Counted from the first letter of the stretch, positions 1 to 8,201 are shown. The stretch is 64,000 nucleotides of DNA from Pimelobacter simplex (GCF_024662235.1 NZ_CP096276.1:1302001-1366000), one strand, 5' to 3'. Made by a program: numbers and translations. Notes: generated by a model not told the origin, from the sequence alone.

Positions 1-512
1 TCCTCGAGGTCGGCGTCCGCGACCCCGGAGCCGGCGGTGGTCAGGGCGGCGACGGCGCCGTCCTCGATCACCCAGACGTGCTCCAGGGCGGTCAGTCCGG
101 CCCGCAGGGGCTCGATCCGGGCCAGGCGGGTGGCGTCCTCGCAGACGACGGCGCGGGCGCCGGAGTCGGACAGGATCCACTGGATCTGCTCCTCCGAGGA
201 GGACTCGTAGATCGGCACGGTGGCGGCCCCGGCGAACCAGATCGCGTAGTCGAGCAGCGTCCACTCGTAGCGGGTCCGCGAGATCAGGGCGACCCGGTCG
301 CCGGGCGCGATGCCGGAGGCGATGAGGCCCTTGGCGACGGCGCTCACCTCGTCGAGGAAGGTGGCGCAGGTGACGTCCTCCCAGTCCCCGCCGGCCGTGG
401 CCCGGCTGAACTGCACGCTCTGCGGCGCCTCGGCCGCGTTGCGGATCACGTCATCGGTCAGGTTGCCGGTCGTGGGGATCGACACGGTCTGCGGGGTGGA
501 GTACTCGCGCAC
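1..512 (-). CDS. Long-chain acyl-CoA synthetase, N-terminal part (FadD15-like), cut by window edge
   Basis: About 170 N-terminal residues of an AMP-binding (adenylate-forming) enzyme that activates fatty acids to acyl-CoA. The reverse strand, read from a GTG at 512, begins VREYSTPQTVSIPTTGNL and continues through GLIASGIAPGDRVALIS and SRTRYEWTLLDYAIWFAGA, both typical of the FadD15/Rv2187 type of long-chain ligase. The ATP/AMP signature and the catalytic C-terminal domain lie beyond base 1, so substrate specificity cannot be judged. The gene diverges from the SRPBCC gene at 798, and the gap holds the first 162-bp hairpin element. The M. tuberculosis homologue sits near the same ArsA/SRPBCC neighbours, which supports the call. 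Confidence 0.85.
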   Translation of the reverse strand, partial: MREYSTPQTVSIPTTGNLTDDVIRNAAEAPQSVQFSRATAGGDWEDVTCATFLDEVSAVAKGLIASGIAPGDRVALISRTRYEWTLLDYAIWFAGAATVPIYESSSEEQIQWILSDSGARAVVCEDATRLARIEPLRAGLTALEHVWVIEDGAVAALTTAGSGVADADLE

Positions 513-534
513 GGTCGCAGGTTACCGCCGAGTT

Positions 535-696
535 AGGGCGTGTCCCTCACGTCCCCGCCTGCTGCGCGGCGTTTGCGACTCGATCTGGCGGCGTTCTCGG
601 AGACTCGACGGGCCTCCGGCCCGCCTTCGCTCCTCGGCCTTGCCAGATCGGCCGCAAACACCGCTCGCGACGGCGCGGACGTGAGGGACACGCCCT
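535..696 (+). repeat. 162-bp covarying palindromic element, copy 1
   Basis: Intergenic hairpin element. The outer arms 535-554 and 677-696 are perfectly complementary over 20 bp (left arm AGGGCGTGTCCCTCACGTCC). A second stem pairs GTTTGCG (571-577) with CGCAAAC (653-659), and a third pairs ATCTGGC with GCCAGAT. A 29-base apical block at 602-630, identical in all four copies, folds into a small hairpin (cgggcc/ggcccg). The element lies between the divergent genes at 512 and 798. It has no plausible reading frame of its own. Confidence 0.9.
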
Positions 697-785
697 AGGG
701 CAGGTGGTGCCTGCCCGCGGTGGTGCCGGTGCCCGGAGAGGACCGCGTCACGTCCGGTGCCCGCCCGGGGCGGGACCAGGTCCGG

Positions 786-791
786 TAGCCT
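786..791 (+). promoter_or_regulatory. -10 hexamer TAGCCT for the SRPBCC operon
   Basis: TAGCCT lies 6 bases before the ATG at 798, which would place the transcript start at or next to the start codon. No Shine-Dalgarno sequence is present. This spacing recurs at many genes in the window. Confidence 0.6.
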
Positions 792-797
792 TCCCGC

Positions 798-1253
798 ATG
801 GCCGAACAGACGTCCTCGTCGATCGTCGTCGACGCACCGCCCGCCGAGGTGATGGCCGTCATCGCCGACTTCGCGGCCTACCCCGCGTGGGCCAAGGGCG
901 TCACCGTCGCCGACGTCCGCTCGTCCTACGACGACAGCGACCCGGCCCAGGCCGGTCGGGCGCGCGAGGTGTTCTTCGCCCTCGACGTGTCGCCGATCAA
1001 GGACGAGTACACCCTCGCCTACGTCTGGGACGGCGACCGCCAGGTCACCTGGACCCTCGCCGAGGGCAAGATGCTCAAGGCCCTCGACGGCGCCTACGTG
1101 CTGCGCGCGAGCGGCTCCGGCACCGAGGTGACCTACCGGCTGGCCCTCGACGTCTCGATCCCGCTGATCGGCATGCTCAAGCGCAAGGGCGAGAAGATCC
1201 TCATCGACACCGCGCTCAAGGGCCTGAAGAAGCGCGTCGAGTCCGGCGCCTGA
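798..1253 (+). CDS. SRPBCC (START/Bet v1-like) family protein
   Basis: 151 residues spanning one helix-grip lipid/ligand-binding domain of the polyketide cyclase/SRPBCC superfamily. The N-terminal strand SSSIVVDAPPAEVMAVIADF and the C-terminal amphipathic helix (KILIDTALKGLKKRVESG) match family length and layout. The closest family I recognise is Rv2185c of M. tuberculosis, which also sits next to an ArsA-like ATPase. The ligand is unknown. It is the first gene of a tightly packed + strand operon running to 5960, and the ATG at 798 is supported by the -10 hexamer 6 bases upstream. A lipid-related role is inferred from the flanking acyl-CoA ligase. Confidence 0.85.
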   Translation: MAEQTSSSIVVDAPPAEVMAVIADFAAYPAWAKGVTVADVRSSYDDSDPAQAGRAREVFFALDVSPIKDEYTLAYVWDGDRQVTWTLAEGKMLKALDGAYVLRASGSGTEVTYRLALDVSIPLIGMLKRKGEKILIDTALKGLKKRVESGA

Positions 1254-1264
1254 GGTCTGCCGGC

Positions 1265-2467
1265 GTGCGGATCGTTCTCTTCACCGGCAAGGGCGGCGTC
1301 GGCAAGTCCACCGTCGCGGCCGGTACGGCGGCGCTCGCGGCCGCGCGCGGCCTGCGCACGCTGGTGATCTCGACCGACGCCGCGCACTCGCTCGCCGATG
1401 CCTACGGCGCCGGCCCGACCGGCGCGGAGCCCACCGAGGTGGCGCCCGGTCTGTTCCTCCAGCAGGTCGACGCCCAGCTGCGCTTCGAGCAGTCCTGGGC
1501 CGACATCCAGCGCTACCTGCTCTCGGTGCTCGACGCGGTGGGCATGGACCCGGTCGCGGCCGAGGAGATGACCGTCATCCCGGGCGCCGAGGAGGTGCTC
1601 GCCCTGCTCGAGCTGCGCCAGCACGCCCGCTCGGGCCGCTGGGACGTGATCGTCGTCGACTGCGCGCCGACCGCCGAGACGCTGCGGCTCCTGGCACTGC
1701 CCGAGGCGCTCGGGTGGTACCTCGAGCGGCTGCTGCCGATCCAGCGCCGGCTGGTCAAGGCGCTGCGCCCGGTGCTCAACCGCGCGGCCGGCGTACCGAT
1801 GCCGGGGGACGCGGTCTTCGACGCGATCACCCGCCTGCACGGCGAGCTGGACGACGTCCACGCGCTCCTGTCGGGGCCCGAGGCGAGCGTGCGGCTGGTG
1901 CTCACCCCGGAGCAGGTGGTGCTCGCCGAGGCGCGCCGCGCCTACACGAGCCTGTGCCTGTTCGGCTACCGCGTCGACGGCGTGGTCGCCAACCGGGTCT
2001 TCCCCGACGGTGACGGCGACCCGTGGCGGGCCGGATGGGTGGCCGCCCAGGCGGGCGTGCTGCGCGAGGTGGCCCAGTCGTTCGGCGGGCTGCCGGTGTG
2101 GACCTCGCAGTACCAGGCGGCCGAGCCGGTGGGCGTCGCGGCGCTCGCGGACCTCGCCACCGGCCTGTACGACGGCGCGGACCCGCTCGCGCTGCCCACC
2201 GGTGACGGCCCGTTCCGGGTCACCCGCGGCGAGACCGGCGCGGTCGCCCACCTGGCGCTGCCGTTCGTGACCCGGGCCGAGGTCGACCTGGCCCGCAACG
2301 GCGACGAGCTCGTGATGACCGTCGGCTCCTACCGGCGGCTGATGACGCTGCCGCCGGGCCTGGCCCGGCTCCGGGTGGCGGGGGCCAGCGTGGTCGAGGG
2401 CGAGCTGCGGGTACGGTTCGCGGAGCCCGATCCGGTGGCGATGGGAGACCAGCACCATGCCCGATGA
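1265..2467 (+). CDS. ArsA/GET3-like P-loop ATPase
   Basis: 400-residue ATPase of the ArsA/anion-transporting family, related to Rv2184c. The Walker A motif in its deviant form, GKGGVGKST, sits at residues 8-16 with the signature lysine, followed by the switch I-like STDAAHSLADAYG and the DCAPTAETLRL segment that contains switch II. The C-terminal 80 residues resemble the alpha-crystallin-like tail seen in bacterial ArsA-family proteins. GTG at 1265 is 12 bases after the SRPBCC stop. There are no arsenic genes nearby, so arsenite efflux is unlikely. A role in membrane-protein targeting or cell-envelope lipid handling is only inference from neighbours. Confidence 0.85.
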   Translation: MRIVLFTGKGGVGKSTVAAGTAALAAARGLRTLVISTDAAHSLADAYGAGPTGAEPTEVAPGLFLQQVDAQLRFEQSWADIQRYLLSVLDAVGMDPVAAEEMTVIPGAEEVLALLELRQHARSGRWDVIVVDCAPTAETLRLLALPEALGWYLERLLPIQRRLVKALRPVLNRAAGVPMPGDAVFDAITRLHGELDDVHALLSGPEASVRLVLTPEQVVLAEARRAYTSLCLFGYRVDGVVANRVFPDGDGDPWRAGWVAAQAGVLREVAQSFGGLPVWTSQYQAAEPVGVAALADLATGLYDGADPLALPTGDGPFRVTRGETGAVAHLALPFVTRAEVDLARNGDELVMTVGSYRRLMTLPPGLARLRVAGASVVEGELRVRFAEPDPVAMGDQHHAR

Positions 2468-2852
2468 CGACATCGGCAGCGTCGGCGAGGAGGCGATGAA
2501 GCTCCTCGGCGCCTTCGCCGACCTGGCCAAGCAGCACACCGGCGACACCGCCGGCGGGCTCGGCAACCTGGCCGGCCAGGCCGCGGCGATGGCCCACGAC
2601 GTCAACGAGCACCTCGCGACCGACGCGGCCGAGTGCCGCTACTGCCCGGTGTGCCGGGTGGTGCACGCGGTCCGGCAGACCTCGCCCGAGGTCAAGGCGC
2701 ACCTCACGGTCGCCGCCTCCTCCCTGCTCCAGGCCGCGGCGGGCCTGCTCGAGACGCTGCCCCAGCCGCCCGACAGCGGCTCCGGCGCCGCTCGTGGGCC
2801 CGAGGTGCAGCACATCGACCTCGACGACGACGGGCCGGACCCGGGCCCGTGA
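2457..2852 (+). CDS. Hypothetical protein with CxxC motif
   Basis: 131-residue soluble protein of unknown function. It is helical and acidic, with a central CRYCPVCR segment (residues about 59-66) that could bind a metal or form a disulfide, and an acidic low-complexity tail. I do not recognise an assigned function. Its ATG lies 11 bases inside the end of the ArsA-like gene and its stop overlaps the start of the first ROK gene (GTGA), so it is translationally coupled on both sides. It probably works with one of these partners. Confidence 0.75.
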   Translation: MPDDDIGSVGEEAMKLLGAFADLAKQHTGDTAGGLGNLAGQAAAMAHDVNEHLATDAAECRYCPVCRVVHAVRQTSPEVKAHLTVAASSLLQAAAGLLETLPQPPDSGSGAARGPEVQHIDLDDDGPDPGP

Positions 2853-3784
2853 CCGGCGACCTGACCTGCGGGATCGACATCGGCGGCACCAAGATCGCCG
2901 GTGCGGTGGTCGATGCCGGCGGCACGGTCGTTGCCGAGTCCCGCGTCGAGTCGCCCGCCGCCGACGCGAGCGCTATCGCCACCACCGTCGCGGCGCTCGT
3001 CGCCGAGCTGACCGGGCCGGGCGGTCACCCGGTGCGCGCGGTCGGGGTGGGTGCCGCGGGCTACGTCGCGGCCGACCGCTCGACCGTGCTCTTCGCGCCC
3101 AACATCGCCTGGCGCAACGAACCCCTCGGTGCCGACCTCGCGCGCCGCACGGGTCTGCCCGTGGTCGTCGAGAACGACGCCAACGCCGCCGCCTGGGGCG
3201 AGTTCCGCCACGGCGCGGGCCGCGACGCCGACGACCAGCTCATGGTGACCGTCGGCACCGGCGTGGGTGGCGGCGTCGTGACCGAGGGGCGGCTGCTGCG
3301 CGGCGCCTACGGTGTGGCCGCCGAGATCGGCCACCTGTGCGTCGTGCCGGACGGGCTGGAGTGCGGCTGCGGCAACCGCGGCTGCCTCGAGTCCTACGCC
3401 AGCGGCACCGCGCTGGTCCGCGCTGCGCAGGCCGCGCCCGGCGCCGCGATCCTGGACGCCGCCGGCGGCGACCCGTCCGCGATCACCGGACCGATGGTCA
3501 CCGCGGCCGCCGTGGCCGGCGATGCCACCGCCGTGGGCCTGCTCGCCGACCTGGGCCGCTGGCTCGGGCACGGCATCGCCTCGCTCGTCGCGGTCCTCGA
3601 CCCGGCGGTCATCGTCGTCGGGGGCGGCGTCGCCGCGGCCGGCGACCTGCTGCTCGACCCGGTACGGGCGGCGTTCGACCGCGAGCTGACCGGCCGGGGC
3701 TACCGTCCCCGCGCCGCGATCGTGCCCGCCGTCCTCGGCAACCGCGCCGGCATGATCGGCGCCGCGGACCTCGCACGGGGGTGA
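2849..3784 (+). CDS. ROK family sugar kinase (glucokinase-like), first of two
   Basis: 311-residue ROK-family kinase that phosphorylates a hexose, most likely glucose. The N-terminal phosphate-binding motif GIDIGGTKIAGAVVD, the catalytic Asp in VVENDANAAAWGE, the second phosphate motif GTGVGGGV and the zinc-binding cysteine cluster CGCGNRGCLE are all present. There is no N-terminal helix-turn-helix, so it is an enzyme rather than a ROK repressor. GTG at 2849 overlaps the previous stop and is the only start that keeps the family N-terminus. It is followed, with a 4-base overlap, by a second ROK gene. Confidence 0.88.
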   Translation: MTGDLTCGIDIGGTKIAGAVVDAGGTVVAESRVESPAADASAIATTVAALVAELTGPGGHPVRAVGVGAAGYVAADRSTVLFAPNIAWRNEPLGADLARRTGLPVVVENDANAAAWGEFRHGAGRDADDQLMVTVGTGVGGGVVTEGRLLRGAYGVAAEIGHLCVVPDGLECGCGNRGCLESYASGTALVRAAQAAPGAAILDAAGGDPSAITGPMVTAAAVAGDATAVGLLADLGRWLGHGIASLVAVLDPAVIVVGGGVAAAGDLLLDPVRAAFDRELTGRGYRPRAAIVPAVLGNRAGMIGAADLARG

Positions 3785-4701
3785 GCATGGGCGCGGGCTA
3801 CGTCGGCGTCGACGTCGGCGGCACCAAGGTGCTGGCAGTACGCGTGTCCGCCGACGGTGCGGTCGAGGCGAGCGCCACCCGGCCGATGCCGGGCCGGACC
3901 GCGCCCGTCACCGAGGTCGAGGACGCGATCGTCGCCGCCGTCCGGGCGGTCCAGGACGGCGCGCACCGGCCCGCCGGGCTCGGCATCTCCGCCGCCGGGC
4001 TCGTCGACGCCGCCGGCGAGCGCTTCCTCTTCGGCGCCCACCTGCCGTGGCGCGACGCCCCGGTGCGCCGGGTGATCGCGGAGCGCACCGGTCTGCCTGT
4101 CGTCCTCGACAACGACGCCAACTGCGCGGCCCATGCCGAGCTCGTGGCCGGTGCCGCGCGCGGGGTCGACGCGGCGCTGCTCATCACGATCGGCACGGGC
4201 ATCGGCGGGGCGCTGGTGCTCGGCGGCCGGGTCGTGCGCGGCGCGCACGGACTGGCGGGGGAGTTCGGCCACATGCAGGTGGTGCCCGGTGGGCTTGCCT
4301 GCGAGTGCGGCCTGCGCGGCTGCTGGGAGCAGTACTGCAGCGGGCGCGCCCTCGAACGGGTCACCCGCGTCGCCCTGGGCCGTCACCTCGAGGGGCCCGA
4401 GGTGACCGCGCTGGCCCGGGCCGGCGACGAGGTCGCCCGCCACGCCTTCGGCTCGATCGGCACCTGGCTCGGCGTCGGCGCGGCCGGGCTCGTCTCGGCG
4501 TTCGACCCCGAGGTGGTCGTGGTCGGCGGCGGGGTCTCCGCGGTCGGCGACCTGCTGCTGGCGCCCGCCCGCCGGGCGCTGGAGGAGTCCCTGCAGGGCA
4601 CGGACTACCGCGCGGTGCCGCCGCTGGTCCCGGCCACGCTGGGTCCGGAGGCGGGTGCCGTCGGCGCCGCGCTCCTGGCCCGCGACGGACGCGGCCGATG
4701 A
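3781..4701 (+). CDS. ROK family sugar kinase, second of two
   Basis: 306-residue ROK kinase, clearly diverged from its upstream neighbour but with every hallmark: VGVDVGGTKVLAVRVS, the catalytic Asp in LDNDANCAAHAE, GTGIGGALVLGG and the zinc cluster CECGLRGCWEQYCSG. GTG at 3781 overlaps the previous TGA; ATG at 3787 is the alternative. Two ROK kinases in tandem suggest an old duplication with split substrates (glucose versus a related hexose such as mannose or an amino sugar). The downstream polyprenol-phosphate-mannose-dependent type glycosyltransferase makes mannose metabolism a reasonable but unproven idea. Confidence 0.87.
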   Translation: MSMGAGYVGVDVGGTKVLAVRVSADGAVEASATRPMPGRTAPVTEVEDAIVAAVRAVQDGAHRPAGLGISAAGLVDAAGERFLFGAHLPWRDAPVRRVIAERTGLPVVLDNDANCAAHAELVAGAARGVDAALLITIGTGIGGALVLGGRVVRGAHGLAGEFGHMQVVPGGLACECGLRGCWEQYCSGRALERVTRVALGRHLEGPEVTALARAGDEVARHAFGSIGTWLGVGAAGLVSAFDPEVVVVGGGVSAVGDLLLAPARRALEESLQGTDYRAVPPLVPATLGPEAGAVGAALLARDGRGR

Positions 4702-5960
4702 CGCCCGACCGCGCCCGGGTCTGGGCGCTCTGGGGGCTGAGCCGGCTGGTCGTGCTGCTGCTCTTCGTGACCGTCGAGACCGGCTCGGCCTTCGACCTGA
4801 AGTACTACGCCGCCAACCTCGACAGCCTCGGCGCCGAGGGCGTCGGGGGCACCCTGCGCGAGTACCCCGTACCTGCCTTCCTCGTGCTCGCGCTGCCCTA
4901 CGGGCTGCTCCACATGGTCGGCCTGAGCGCGATCTACCCGGCGGTGGTCTTCGCGCTGGCCCTGCTCCTCGACGCCTGGTTCCTGCACGTGCTCGTGGGC
5001 CGGGCCCGTACCCCGGGCGCGACCAGCGCGCCGGTCTGGGCGTGGCTGGCCGCGACGCCGGCGCTCGGCGCGCTGTCGTTCGCGCGCTTCGACCTGCTGC
5101 CCGGCGTGCTGGTCGCCCTCGCCCTGCTCACCTTCGTCGACGCGCCGCGCCGCGCCGCCGTCCTCGGCGTCCTGGCCACCGGCGTGAAGTACAGCCCCGC
5201 CCTGGTGCTGCCCGGGCTCGCCGCGCCCGCCGCGAGCCGGCTCCGGGTCGTGGTGTCCGGTGCCGTCGCCGGTGTCGTCCTGGTGCTGGTCAGCATCGCG
5301 GTCGGTGGCTGGGACCGGGTCGTCTCGCCGCTGTCGTACCAGGGCCGCCGCGGGCTCCAGATCGAGTCGCTCGCCGCGACGCCGGCCATGGTGCGCTGGG
5401 CCTTCTCCCCCCACCAGTACGACGTGTTCTACGCGCCGTCCAAGGCCTGGGAGGTCCGCGGCCCCGGCGTCGACGCCCTGCTCACCGCCAGCACGGTCGC
5501 CACCGCGCTGCTGCTCGCCGTCCTGGTCGCGCTCTGGGTCCTCGCCTGGGTGCGGCTGCCCGACCCGCGCACCGGCCTGACCGCCGTGGTCTGGCTGACG
5601 CTCGCGGCGGTGCTGGCGTTCATCGCCGGCGGCAAGGTGCTCAGCCCGCAGTACCTGCTCTGGGTGCTGCCGCCCGCCTGCGCCGGCCTGGAGCTCGTCG
5701 ACGCGGCCGACCGGCGCCGGCTCGGCCGCTGGACCGCCGTGCTGCTCGTGACGACCGCGCTGACCCACCTGATCTACCCGGTCGGCTACAACCACCTGCT
5801 CGGGCACGACGGCTGGAGCGGCGTGATGGTCGCGGTCCTCACCGTGCGCAACCTGCTGCTCGCCGGGCTGTGCGTGAGCGCGCTCGTCGCGGCCCACGCA
5901 GCGATCAGACGCGTGCCCCGTCGTCCCAGGGATCGCGCGGCGAGCCCGGCATCCGGATGA
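4698..5960 (+). CDS. GT87/DUF2029 membrane mannosyltransferase-like protein
   Basis: 420-residue polytopic membrane protein of the GT-C glycosyltransferase fold (GT87/DUF2029), with about nine or ten hydrophobic segments. In this family the sugar comes from polyprenyl-phosphate-mannose on the outer face of the membrane. An early acidic loop (GSAFDLKYYAANL) fits the GT-C catalytic aspartate, and FDLLPGVLVALALL and KYSPALVLPG are family-like blocks. The position between the ArsA-like gene and the acyltransferase matches Rv2181, an alpha-1,2-mannosyltransferase of lipomannan synthesis, but orthology is inference. ATG at 4698 overlaps the second ROK stop. The 3' end overlaps the convergent gene at 5905 by 56 bases. 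Confidence 0.82.
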   Translation: MTPDRARVWALWGLSRLVVLLLFVTVETGSAFDLKYYAANLDSLGAEGVGGTLREYPVPAFLVLALPYGLLHMVGLSAIYPAVVFALALLLDAWFLHVLVGRARTPGATSAPVWAWLAATPALGALSFARFDLLPGVLVALALLTFVDAPRRAAVLGVLATGVKYSPALVLPGLAAPAASRLRVVVSGAVAGVVLVLVSIAVGGWDRVVSPLSYQGRRGLQIESLAATPAMVRWAFSPHQYDVFYAPSKAWEVRGPGVDALLTASTVATALLLAVLVALWVLAWVRLPDPRTGLTAVVWLTLAAVLAFIAGGKVLSPQYLLWVLPPACAGLELVDAADRRRLGRWTAVLLVTTALTHLIYPVGYNHLLGHDGWSGVMVAVLTVRNLLLAGLCVSALVAAHAAIRRVPRRPRDRAASPASG

Positions 5961-6333
5961 CCAGGTAGCAGAAGCCGAGCACGAAGCCGCCCACGAGCAG
6001 CCAGCCCAGCCAGCCCGGCATGCTCAGCCCGGAGATCAGGAAGACCAGCAGGATCGTGGGCGAGCCGAAGACACCTGCCCACGCGAGCAGCCGGTCGAAC
6101 GGCGGGATCGGCACCGGAGGCGGGTCCTCGGGCACGAACCGGTCGAACGCGGGGATGTCGTCCTCGGGGTCGTCGGGGTCGTCGTCCCCGAGGTCGGCCG
6201 GCTCGTCGAGGTCGTCGGCGGGGTCCACACGGACCGGTTCGGGCTCGGCCTCCGGCTCGAGCTCGGCGCGCTCGCCGTAGTTGTCGACGATGGCCTGCCA
6301 GGCGGCGTCCTCGTCCGGGTCTTCCCGCTGCAC
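5905..6333 (-). CDS. Hypothetical acidic two-TM membrane protein
   Basis: 142 residues. The N-terminal half is very acidic (runs such as DPADDLDEPADLGDDDPDD) and is followed by two closely spaced membrane segments (SPTILLVFLISGLSMPG and GWLLVGGFVLGFCYLVI) and a short basic tail. It is typical of small conserved actinobacterial proteins without assigned function. It overlaps the convergent GT87 gene by 56 bases at the 3' end. The acidic half is predicted to be cytoplasmic. No close neighbour suggests a role. Confidence 0.75.
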   Translation of the reverse strand: MQREDPDEDAAWQAIVDNYGERAELEPEAEPEPVRVDPADDLDEPADLGDDDPDDPEDDIPAFDRFVPEDPPPVPIPPFDRLLAWAGVFGSPTILLVFLISGLSMPGWLGWLLVGGFVLGFCYLVIRMPGSPRDPWDDGARV

Positions 6334-6357
6334 GGCTCCAGCGTAGGACCTGCGCGG

Positions 6358-7137
6358 TCAGGCGCCGCCGGTCACCCGCGCCACGAACGCCGCCGACTGC
6401 TCGAAGATGAGCGGAGCGTCGTTGTCGAGCGTGGCCACGTGGTAGCTCTCCGGCAGCTCGACCCGGGTCACGTCGGTGGAGGAGACGGCCCCGAGGACCA
6501 GCGGCTCGGACGACTCGTCGACCACGTGGTCCTCGGGGGAGCGGAAGTAGATCATCGGCACCGTGATCCGGGACAGGTCGGCGCGCAGGTGCGGCCAGGC
6601 CTGCATCATCGAGTGCGCCGCCTTGAGCGGCGTGCGGTCGTAGCCGTTCTCGCTGACGCCCGGCTTCTTGATGTCGCCGGCGATCGCCGGGAACGACGGC
6701 ACCAGGTGCTTGAGCACCGGCAGCAGCTTGACGTCGAGCCGCTTGGTCGCGACCGCGGGGTTGACCACCATGACCCCGGCCAGGTCGGCGTCGCGGTCGG
6801 CGGCCAGCCGCAGCACCAGCGCACCGCCCATCGACAGCCCGCCGACCACCACGGCGTCGTGCTCGGCGCGCAGCGCGTCGAAGGCGTCGGTGATCGCGCC
6901 GTACCAGTCCTGCCAGCGGCGGGTGTTGAGGTCGCGCCAGGTGGTGCCGTGGCCGGGCAGCAGCGGCGCGTGCACGCCGTAGCCGAGGGCGGCGAGGTGC
7001 TCGCCCCACGGCCGCATCGACACCGGCGAGCCGGTGAAGCCGTGGCTGAGCAGCACGCCGATCCGGCGTCCGCCGGTCAGCTCGGGACGTGCGGCGACGG
7101 TCAGCGGCGCGGCGGGGTCATCAGCGGTCGGCGGCAT
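6358..7137 (-). CDS. Alpha/beta hydrolase (esterase / monoacylglycerol lipase-like)
   Basis: 259-residue cytoplasmic alpha/beta hydrolase resembling Est30-type carboxylesterases and monoacylglycerol lipases. The oxyanion-hole region is LLSHGFTGSP, the nucleophile elbow is GLSMGG, the acid is in SPEDHVVD and the catalytic His in SYHVATLDND. The start at 7137 (MPPTADDPAAPL) is preferred over an upstream ATG at 7194 because the extra 19 residues are unlike the family and a weak -10-like CACAAT lies 6 bases before 7137. It diverges from the PlsC-type acyltransferase, and the gap holds hairpin element copy 2. Confidence 0.85.
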   Translation of the reverse strand: MPPTADDPAAPLTVAARPELTGGRRIGVLLSHGFTGSPVSMRPWGEHLAALGYGVHAPLLPGHGTTWRDLNTRRWQDWYGAITDAFDALRAEHDAVVVGGLSMGGALVLRLAADRDADLAGVMVVNPAVATKRLDVKLLPVLKHLVPSFPAIAGDIKKPGVSENGYDRTPLKAAHSMMQAWPHLRADLSRITVPMIYFRSPEDHVVDESSEPLVLGAVSSTDVTRVELPESYHVATLDNDAPLIFEQSAAFVARVTGGA

Positions 7138-7200
7138 GAGGTGATTGTGCCGCACCGACGGCCCGTGGTCGCCGGGTCGGCAGATGTGCGCCAAGGCACC

Positions 7201-7362
7201 AGGGCATGTCTGCCTGTTGCTCGCCTGCTGCGCGATGCGGGCGACTCGATCGGGCGGCGTTGTCGCAGACTCGACGGGCCTCCGGCCCGCCTTCGCTGCT
7301 CCGCCTTGCCCGATCGGCCGCCCGCACCGCTCGCGACGGCGACCAACAGGCAGACATGCCCT
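7201..7362 (+). repeat. 162-bp covarying palindromic element, copy 2
   Basis: Same length and orientation as copy 1. The outer arms 7201-7219 and 7344-7362 pair perfectly over 19 bp (left arm AGGGCATGTCTGCCTGTTG). The second stem is TGCGGGCG (7236-7243) with CGCCCGCA (7319-7326), and the third stem is ATCGGGC with GCCCGAT, a compensated change from copy 1. The invariant apical block is at 7268-7296. The last T starts a TAGGCT hexamer (7362-7367). Confidence 0.9.
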
Positions 7363-7367
7363 AGGCT
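7362..7367 (+). promoter_or_regulatory. Possible -10 hexamer TAGGCT at the edge of hairpin copy 2
   Basis: TAGGCT begins with the last base of the hairpin element. It would start a transcript about 50 bases before the acyltransferase start. The -35 region would lie inside the right arm of the hairpin. Confidence 0.4.
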
Positions 7368-7422
7368 TCGATCAGTCGGCGCCCGTCCGGGCGGGTGCAC
7401 GCGCAGGGGAAGGTGCGGTCGG

Positions 7423-8142
7423 TTGTTCTACTGGTTCCTGAAGTTCATCGCTCTCGGGCCGTTGCTCAAGGTGATCTTCCGCCCCCGTGCCGAGGGCGTC
7501 GAGAACGTCCCCACCGAGGGGCCCGCCATCCTGGCGAGCAACCACCTGTCCTACGCCGACTGGCTGTTCATGCCGCTGGTCGTGCCGCGCAAGGTCAGCT
7601 TCGTCGCCAAGGCGGAGTACTTCACCTCGCCGGGCATCAAGGGCTGGCTCCAGAAGAACTTCTTCAGCGGCACCGGCAACATCCCGATCGACCGCTCCGG
7701 TGCCAACGCGGCCGCGGGCGCGCTGATCTCGGCCAAGAAGGTCCTCTCCGACGGCGACCTCTTCGGCATCTACCCCGAGGGCACCCGCTCCCACGACGGC
7801 CGCCTCTACCGCGGCAAGACCGGCATCGCGCGCCTGGCGCTCGAGACCGGGGTGCCGGTGATCCCGGTCGCCGTGGTCGGTACCGACATCGTCGCGCCGC
7901 CGGGCAAGACCTTCGGGCGCTGGACCCGTCCGCACGTGCGCTTCGGCAAGCCGATGGACTTCTCGCGCTACGCCGGCATGGAGAACGACCGCTTCATCCT
8001 GCGCTCGATCACCGACGAGATCATGTACGAGATCATGCGGCTCTCCCAGCAGGAGTACGTCGACATGTACGCCACCCGCGCCAAGTCCGAGGCCAAGAAG
8101 GCCGAGCACGGCGACGGCGAGCAGCGGAAGCTCGCGTCCTGA
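7423..8142 (+). CDS. 1-acyl-sn-glycerol-3-phosphate acyltransferase (PlsC family)
   Basis: 239-residue acyltransferase that transfers an acyl chain to lysophosphatidic acid or a related glycerol phosphate. The catalytic NHLSYAD (HX4D), the FVAKAEYF region, GNIPIDRSG and the acceptor-binding YPEGTRSHDG are all present. Family length is normal. The start is taken as TTG at 7423 (LFYWFLKFIALGPLLK), because AGGGGAAGG lies about 9 bases upstream and no ATG or GTG in frame gives a family-like N-terminus. The nearest mycobacterial counterpart is Rv2182c, in the same genomic neighbourhood. It may be co-transcribed with the sensor kinase that follows. Confidence 0.88.
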   Translation: MFYWFLKFIALGPLLKVIFRPRAEGVENVPTEGPAILASNHLSYADWLFMPLVVPRKVSFVAKAEYFTSPGIKGWLQKNFFSGTGNIPIDRSGANAAAGALISAKKVLSDGDLFGIYPEGTRSHDGRLYRGKTGIARLALETGVPVIPVAVVGTDIVAPPGKTFGRWTRPHVRFGKPMDFSRYAGMENDRFILRSITDEIMYEIMRLSQQEYVDMYATRAKSEAKKAEHGDGEQRKLAS

Positions 8143-8201
8143 CCGACCCGGGCGCGGGGACCGCGGCGGCGACGCGAGCAGCGATCGCCGTCGAGGACCG
8201 G

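Noticed and set aside
310..684. Open reading frames through the 162-bp hairpins, giving similar peptides at several loci
   Set aside because: The apparent protein similarity is only the repeated DNA read in chance frames; the frames differ between copies and have no start signals.
1133..2605. Long reverse-strand frame opposite the ArsA-like gene, like many antisense frames here
   Set aside because: High-GC codon use opens antisense frames; they are rich in Arg, His and Gly and match no family.
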